Origin: DMER64 sp041652255
Lineage (GTDB): Bacteria; Bacteroidota; Bacteroidia; Bacteroidales; UBA932
DNA: 6,368 nucleotides
Direction of reading: 5' to 3'
NCBI GenBank assembly: GCA_041652255.1
Contig: JBAZHT010000094.1
Span: 1 to 6,368, forward strand
This document shows positions 6,234 to 6,368 of this stretch, piece after piece. The notes beneath the pieces were generated by a model. It saw only the letters and a list, made by a program, of their open reading frames with translations. It searched no databases and was not told the origin of the DNA. Position 1 is the first letter of the stretch. Every line of letters starts with the position of its first letter. Made by a program: the position numbers and the translations under genes.

Positions 6234-6368
6234 CTATCTGAACAACTCAGAATGACTTCCAAGTCTTAGTAGTTTGATAGTGTTAGTAGCCGCGTCCATC
6301 CAAATCAGTAGAAAGTCACTTTTGATATGGCATTCTATTGTACCATCATATTCTCCTTTGAGGGCATG
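6234..6368 (-). CDS. Type II toxin-antitoxin toxin, YafQ/RelE family (partial, 5' end outside window)
   Basis: The last 44 residues of a small toxin are encoded, ending with TAG at 6234-6236. The segment HALKGEYDGTIECHIKSDFLLIW, followed by LLRLGSHSELF, matches the C-terminal half of YafQ-type mRNA interferases. These cut mRNA on the ribosome and are held inactive by a DinJ/RelB-type antitoxin. Compared with E. coli YafQ, His50 (first residue here), His63 (ECHI), Asp67 (KSDF) and His87 (LGSHSELF) are all present. Trp68 is replaced by Phe. The visible part is open and undamaged, so the toxin may be functional. The N-terminal half and the antitoxin, normally encoded just upstream, would lie beyond the right edge. 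A terminator-like stem-loop follows about 80 nt downstream. The next longer frame on this strand (6050-6262) is an overlapping shadow. Confidence 0.85.
   Translation of the reverse strand, partial: HALKGEYDGTIECHIKSDFLLIWMDAATNTIKLLRLGSHSELFR

Noticed and set aside
6050..6262. 70-codon frame on the - strand
   Set aside because: It starts inside the toxin gene in another frame and runs through the tRNA-like sequence and the terminator stem-loop; its translation shows no protein family features.
1..6368. CRISPR array, insertion sequence or rRNA
   Set aside because: I found no regularly spaced repeats, no transposase motifs or paired terminal repeats, and no rRNA-like sequence.

Overview
The window looks like chromosomal DNA of a Bacteroidota bacterium, most likely a member of the Flavobacteriales. 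The reasons are TAnnTTTG-type -7 promoter boxes, few Shine-Dalgarno sequences, and the protein content (a secreted type II asparaginase, a DsrE protein with a signal peptide, and a MetRS with a C-terminal tRNA-binding domain). The genus cannot be read from the sequence.

Left part (1-4802, roughly 45-50% GC by hand count of sampled lines): the 3' end of metG, then a DUF389 membrane protein on the + strand. A secreted L-asparaginase follows on the - strand, ending 3 bp from the DUF389 stop. Back to back with it is mntP, a manganese efflux pump (+), which overlaps tail to tail with an ABC-2 permease (-). The permease is translationally coupled to its ABC ATPase. These are ordinary housekeeping, transport and nutrient genes.

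Right part (about 4803-6368, roughly 32-37% GC on sampled lines): a two-gene - strand unit made of a signal-peptide-bearing DsrE-family protein and an AhpD-like/carboxymuconolactone decarboxylase family protein with a full E...CxxC...H motif. The pair ends only 42 bp before the ABC ATPase start, so read-through into the ABC genes is possible. About 400 bp without a convincing gene follows. It holds a strong stem-loop that works as a terminator on the - strand, and directly upstream of that stem-loop a sequence resembling the 3' end of a tRNA (T-arm, acceptor strand, CCA). At the right edge is the C-terminal part of a YafQ/RelE-type toxin, cut by the window end.

The most interesting inference is that the right edge may be the boundary of an integrated element: a tRNA 3'-end remnant with its terminator, next to a toxin gene, with the body of the element, its antitoxin and an intact tRNA expected beyond position 6368. 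No clearly new multi-gene system is visible. The secreted DsrE plus AhpD-like pair is the least explained functional unit.
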